This document shows positions 60,725-64,000 of a DNA stretch of 64,000 nucleotides, in pieces (within the stretch, counting starts at the first letter, position 1; each line of letters starts with the position of its first letter). The translations under genes were made by a program, and so were the position numbers. The notes under the pieces are model-generated. The model ran no database searches. It saw only the letters and a list, made by a program, of their open reading frames with translations, and was not told the origin of the DNA. The stretch is from CAKZNE01 sp040222435 (GTDB taxonomy: Bacteria > Bacteroidota > Bacteroidia > Flavobacteriales > Schleiferiaceae), in contig OZ243107.1 in NCBI GenBank assembly GCA_965212245.1, forward strand, positions 1,426,001-1,490,000. Direction: 5' to 3'.

Positions 60725-61980
60725 GCTGTTAATCGGGTTACAGAGACTTTATTCCAGTTAGAGCGCAAGCTAATGACCAAAATTAACTCAGTAAATAAAA
60801 TGGTAAATGCCGTTCCGGTGTAGCTATAGAAATATGTGGCAGCTGGCAAAAGAAAAGCGGCCAGTACAGCCACTGAAATTTGAATGCGGGCAAAGAGCTT
60901 ATCATGGTCAAAAGCCAGTAGCATTTGCTGTGACGTAATCCTGAAGAGGAAAAAAAGCGGGTAAAATGCCAGGATGGGTAATAGGGTGTTCACTACCTCG
61001 GAGGTGTATGGTGAGTCAATTTGTTTTAAAAGTTGAGGAACCAGAGAAAACACAATGGCAAAAGCCAGGAGAAGAATGCCACCTCTGAGTTCAATACTTT
61101 GCAATAATGACTTGGCTTTTTCATAAGATTTACGGGCTGCTGCAACGGCCTGGGGAAAGAGTACGGAGCTCAATATCTGAATTGTTAGTCGGACTACCAG
61201 CACTACTTTTTCAACAAAAGAAAAATACCCTACTACACTTTGATTGGTAAAGAACCCCAGGCTTAGCACCGGGAGGTGTTGCATGGCAGTAACCGAAATT
61301 GCCGAAAAGAACAGATCTTTCCCTTCCCGGAGGGAAGTATAAATAGCAGCCCGGGTGGGAAAACGGAAAATGAGATTGTACCTGAAATGTAAAAACCCGA
61401 GACCAATGATTCCTCCCACAATGGTAGTAACACTATTGAAAAGGGGAACCAATATCATGTCGTCTTTATTTTGGACGAATGAGAAGGTAAGCACGGTGTA
61501 TATCAAGCGATAGCCAAACTGGATCCAGTTAAGCGTTTTAAAATGCTCAATACCCTGGAAGAACCAGGTGGGCAATAGGGTGGTCCCTATTACAATACCA
61601 AAAGTGGCAAGAAAGACCATTTTGTTTTCAGCAAACTGCGGCACAATAAAAACACTTAGTATAAAAAGCATGGCTGCTATAATGGTAAGGATCAGCTGAG
61701 TGCCCAGCATAGTACTGTAAATGGTATTAATTTTTCTTTGGTCATTTTTAGCAATAGTAATCTTCCTGGTCCCTAATAGATTATAGCCGTAGTCAGTAAA
61801 AACTATGAAGAATGAGGTGTATGCCAAGGCAAAGCTTATGACTCCAAAGCCTTCGGCTGTAAGAACCTTTAGTAAATAAGGAATAGTAATTAAAGGCAAC
61901 ATTAAACCCAGGCCCTGTATGAAACCTACCGATAGGAAATTACGAAGTATTTGTTTTTGCGGAGTACGGACTGGGGCCAA
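60721..61980 (-). CDS. Polysaccharide flippase (Wzx/MATE-like)
   Basis: The 419-residue protein has about twelve hydrophobic segments and the polysaccharide-biosynthesis-protein signatures: NFLSVGFIQGLGLMLPLITIPYLLKVL near 15-41 and GFGVISFALAYTSFFIVFTDYGYNLLGTRKI near 45-75. It would flip an undecaprenyl-linked oligosaccharide to the periplasm before the ligase or polymerase acts. It is the first gene of the overlapping minus-strand operon; the dnaG stop lies 45 bases upstream. Confidence 0.92.
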   Translation of the reverse strand: MAPVRTPQKQILRNFLSVGFIQGLGLMLPLITIPYLLKVLTAEGFGVISFALAYTSFFIVFTDYGYNLLGTRKITIAKNDQRKINTIYSTMLGTQLILTIIAAMLFILSVFIVPQFAENKMVFLATFGIVIGTTLLPTWFFQGIEHFKTLNWIQFGYRLIYTVLTFSFVQNKDDMILVPLFNSVTTIVGGIIGLGFLHFRYNLIFRFPTRAAIYTSLREGKDLFFSAISVTAMQHLPVLSLGFFTNQSVVGYFSFVEKVVLVVRLTIQILSSVLFPQAVAAARKSYEKAKSLLQSIELRGGILLLAFAIVFSLVPQLLKQIDSPYTSEVVNTLLPILAFYPLFFLFRITSQQMLLAFDHDKLFARIQISVAVLAAFLLPAATYFYSYTGTAFTILFTELILVISLRSNWNKVSVTRLTA

Positions 61981-62025
61981 CGATGTTGAATTTGAGCAAA
62001 TTTAGGATTACTCTTTAACATGAGC

Positions 62026-63945
62026 CTATACTACCCGGCCCAGCTCTTTATTTATTTTAACACGAAGTTGAGTTAGCCGGTTAAGCATTTGCAGCTGGTT
62101 TTCCCTGTCACCCGGTTCATCCTTAAATTTCTGCTGTACTTCATGTATAAGCTGGGAGATTCTTTTTTCTTTAAAGCGCAGTACACATTGCTGGGTATAA
62201 TCTTTTATGTAGGCGTCTTTTTCAGGAATAAAGATTTTACGGCTCTGCCAGTTATGAAGCTCGTATTTTTCGCTTACCAGGTCAACTGTGGTTTTCACAA
62301 GTTCAGTGTCCTCATGGCGCAGCAGGTCTTCGGCAGAAAGTATCTTTTCGTTCTGGTCAAATGCTTTTGAAAAATGATCCAGTATATTTTGGAAAGGTGG
62401 ATTGTCAAATTCCAGCTGGTCGGTTACCAGTTCGGTTATAATATGTTCGGCTACCGTTTCTTCCACTGTTTCACCCTCCATCTCAAACTCACACGTTTTA
62501 GTGCCGTAATTCAACAATAGCCAGCATAGCGCTTCTTCCTGCTTATAAGATTTGGACTGAACCGTAAGAGTGGGACTTTCCTCCTGAACCACTTCCATTT
62601 TAGGTGCTTCCTCGCGAGCCCTGGTGGTACGTTCTTTAGCTTGTTTACTTTTCCGTATCTGCGCCAGTTCACTGAAGAGAACCTTTTCGTCCATCTGCAA
62701 AACCCGGGCGCACTCCTTCACATAAGCATCCCTTTGCAAGGCATCTGGAATAAGGGCAATACTCTGCACAATTTCACGGGCCGCTCTGGATTTTTCCAGC
62801 GGGTTATCACCGGCTTCACTAAGTAACAATGAAGCTTTAAAACGCAGAAAATCTTGTTTTTCTTCACGGATATAGTCGACCAGTTCGGCAGAAGAAACCC
62901 GGTGGGCATATGAATCCGGGTCTTCTCCATCGGGAAAGAGAAGTACCTGCACATTCAAGCCCTCTTCCAGTATCATGTCTATTCCACGAAGTGAGGCTTT
63001 TATACCGGCACTGTCGCCATCGTATAGGATGGTTACATTTTGTGTATACCTCTTGATCAGGTTTATCTGATCAACGGTAAGAGAGGTGCCTGAAGAGGCT
63101 ACGGCATTTTTCACACCCGCCTGGTAAAGGCTTATCACATCTGTATAACCCTCTACCAACAGGCATTCATCCTCTTTACTTAAATTATTTTTAGCCTGGT
63201 ATAAGCCGTAAAGCGTTTTACTTTTATGATAAATTTCGCTCTCAGGGCTGTTGAGGTATTTGGCAATCTTAGCGTCCTTTTTCAACACCCTGCCGCCAAA
63301 GCCCAGCACTCTTCCGGTATGGCTCAGGATAGGGAATATAACCCGACCCCAAAAGCGGTCGCGTTGGCGCGGGCCATCTACTTTGGTAAGCCCTGTTTTT
63401 TCCAGAAATTCTAATTTATACGATTCTTGAAGGGCAGCCTTTGTGAGCGCTGTGCCGGATTCCGGGCAATATCCTAATTGAAAGTTTTTAATAGTCTCAT
63501 CCGTCATGCCGCGTTCACGGAAATAGGAGAGACCAATGTTCTTCCCCTCTTCGGTCTTCCAAAGACTTTCCTGAAAAAAGCGGTTGGCAAAATCATTGAC
63601 CAGGTAGAGGCTTTCCCGTTCCGAGCGCAGTTCTTTTTCCTCATCGGATTGCCCGGTTTCCTCTATCTCAATATTGTATTTCTTGGCAAGAAAACGCAAG
63701 GCTTCCGGGTAGGTGTAATGCTCATGCTCCATAAGGAAGCTGACCACATTACCCCCTTTACCACTGCTAAAATCCTTAAAGATCTGTTTGGCAGGAGACA
63801 CCATGAAGGATGGTGTTTTTTCATTGGAAAAAGGGCTGAGACCCTTAAAATTACCCCCTGATTTCTTCAGCGTAACAAAATCACCGATAACCTCTTCAAT
63901 ACGGGAGGTTTCAAATATCTTATCAATGGTTTCGCGTGAGATCAT
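62026..63945 (-). CDS. dnaG: DNA primase lacking the zinc-ribbon ligands
   Basis: The 639-residue primase has the N-terminal zinc-ribbon-like region (1-100), a TOPRIM core with LVEGYTDVISLYQAGV near 260 and YDGDSAG near 305, and a C-terminal helicase-binding region. In the N-domain the usual Cys-x2-His and Cys-x2-Cys are replaced: S37 and S40 in LSPFSNEKTPSF, D58 and S61 in FKDFSSGKGG. Spacing matches E. coli C40/H43/C61/C64. I recall the same change in other Flavobacteriia, so the fold is probably kept without zinc. ATG 63945 is preferred over TTG 63957, which lies in the -7 box. Confidence 0.95.
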   Translation of the reverse strand: MISRETIDKIFETSRIEEVIGDFVTLKKSGGNFKGLSPFSNEKTPSFMVSPAKQIFKDFSSGKGGNVVSFLMEHEHYTYPEALRFLAKKYNIEIEETGQSDEEKELRSERESLYLVNDFANRFFQESLWKTEEGKNIGLSYFRERGMTDETIKNFQLGYCPESGTALTKAALQESYKLEFLEKTGLTKVDGPRQRDRFWGRVIFPILSHTGRVLGFGGRVLKKDAKIAKYLNSPESEIYHKSKTLYGLYQAKNNLSKEDECLLVEGYTDVISLYQAGVKNAVASSGTSLTVDQINLIKRYTQNVTILYDGDSAGIKASLRGIDMILEEGLNVQVLLFPDGEDPDSYAHRVSSAELVDYIREEKQDFLRFKASLLLSEAGDNPLEKSRAAREIVQSIALIPDALQRDAYVKECARVLQMDEKVLFSELAQIRKSKQAKERTTRAREEAPKMEVVQEESPTLTVQSKSYKQEEALCWLLLNYGTKTCEFEMEGETVEETVAEHIITELVTDQLEFDNPPFQNILDHFSKAFDQNEKILSAEDLLRHEDTELVKTTVDLVSEKYELHNWQSRKIFIPEKDAYIKDYTQQCVLRFKEKRISQLIHEVQQKFKDEPGDRENQLQMLNRLTQLRVKINKELGRVV

Positions 63946-63954
63946 AATAAGGTG

Positions 63955-63962
63955 CAAAGCTA
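63955..63962 (-). promoter_or_regulatory. Candidate -7 box of dnaG, 9 bases from the start codon
   Basis: Minus-strand TAGCTTTG matches TAnnTTTG. Initiation would fall within a few bases of the ATG at 63945. Confidence 0.5.
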
Positions 63963-63995
63963 AGGAATCAGGTGGTGAGCTACCTGATTAGCTTA
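63961..63995. promoter_or_regulatory. Inverted repeat over the dnaG -33 region
   Basis: AATCAGGT at 63966-63973 and ACCTGATT at 63982-63989 form perfect 8-base arms with an 8-base gap. TAAG and CTTA extend the symmetry outside a small bulge. It lies directly upstream of the -7 box, so it could be an operator, or a terminator-like element for a gene beyond the window. Confidence 0.45.
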
Positions 63996-64000
63996 CATTG

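Noticed and set aside
1..64000. CRISPR arrays, prophage, IS elements, restriction or toxin-antitoxin systems
   Set aside because: No regularly spaced repeats, integrase, transposase or defence genes were seen. The only long repeat is the LruC cassette, and it lacks terminal inverted repeats.

Overview
The window reads as chromosomal DNA of a Bacteroidota bacterium, most likely in or near the Flavobacteriales (Owenweeksia/Cryomorphaceae-like). The evidence is family content: a secreted protease with a C-terminal type IX secretion (T9SS) sorting domain, DUF4270, DUF4271 and LruC-domain proteins, a DnaG primase without zinc ligands, and promoters of the Bacteroidota form TTG-N17-21-TAnnTTTG. The genus cannot be fixed from sequence reading alone. 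Gene density is high, and there is no phage, IS element, CRISPR array or rRNA. One tRNA (Leu, CAA) is present.

Layout. 1-1.4 kb: end of sdhA, then sdhB and terminators. 1.4-1.93 kb: a gene-poor stretch with hairpins, a promoter and a candidate ~105-nt structured RNA just ahead of an omega-amidase-like nitrilase. 2.6-11.9 kb: envelope genes (Ig-like lipoprotein, coiled-coil membrane protein, a 1163-residue outer-membrane-type protein, OmpA lipoprotein) with comF-like and xth. 11.9-15.5 kb (minus): panC-panD-flippase-like-radA. 15.5-19.6 kb (plus): an N-terminal-only GT5 protein, DUF4270 lipoprotein, glmS. 20.1-22.7 kb: T9SS protease, possibly inserted behind glmS. 22.8-25.0 kb (minus): prs-rplY-pth. 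25.2-27.4 kb: tRNA-Leu, dCMP deaminase, S41 protease. 27.5-30.0 kb (minus): acidic lipoprotein, glyS, MarC. 30-37.1 kb: Asp-box propeller protein, DUF3109, nrdB-nrdA. 37.1-42.3 kb: small conserved proteins, two membrane microproteins, an HTH regulator, an M20 peptidase, DUF962.

42.4-47.1 kb holds the most unusual locus: two tandem LruC-family lipoproteins whose flanks have diverged but which share an apparently identical 1,082-bp beta-helix cassette. 47.1-50.2 kb: a small secreted protein, apt, a glutaryl-CoA-dehydrogenase-like enzyme and a T9SS-type protein. 50.2-55.1 kb: DUF4271, hemD-like, rnpA, a second S41 protease and an O-antigen ligase-like protein. 55.0-62.0 kb (minus): a tightly overlapping surface-polysaccharide operon (flippase, four GT2 glycosyltransferases, WecA/TagO-type transferase, a second ligase-like protein). 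62-64 kb: dnaG.

Much of the window concerns the cell envelope: glmS supplies amino sugar, the polysaccharide operon builds and may attach glycan, and many secreted or lipid-anchored proteins occupy the surface. T9SS cargo is commonly anchored to such glycans in this phylum. Several genes (glyS, DUF3109, the 37.66-kb gene, dnaG) have a TAnnTTTG box 4-9 nt from the start codon, suggesting leaderless or nearly leaderless mRNAs. All functions are inferred from visible motifs and remembered families; no search was run.
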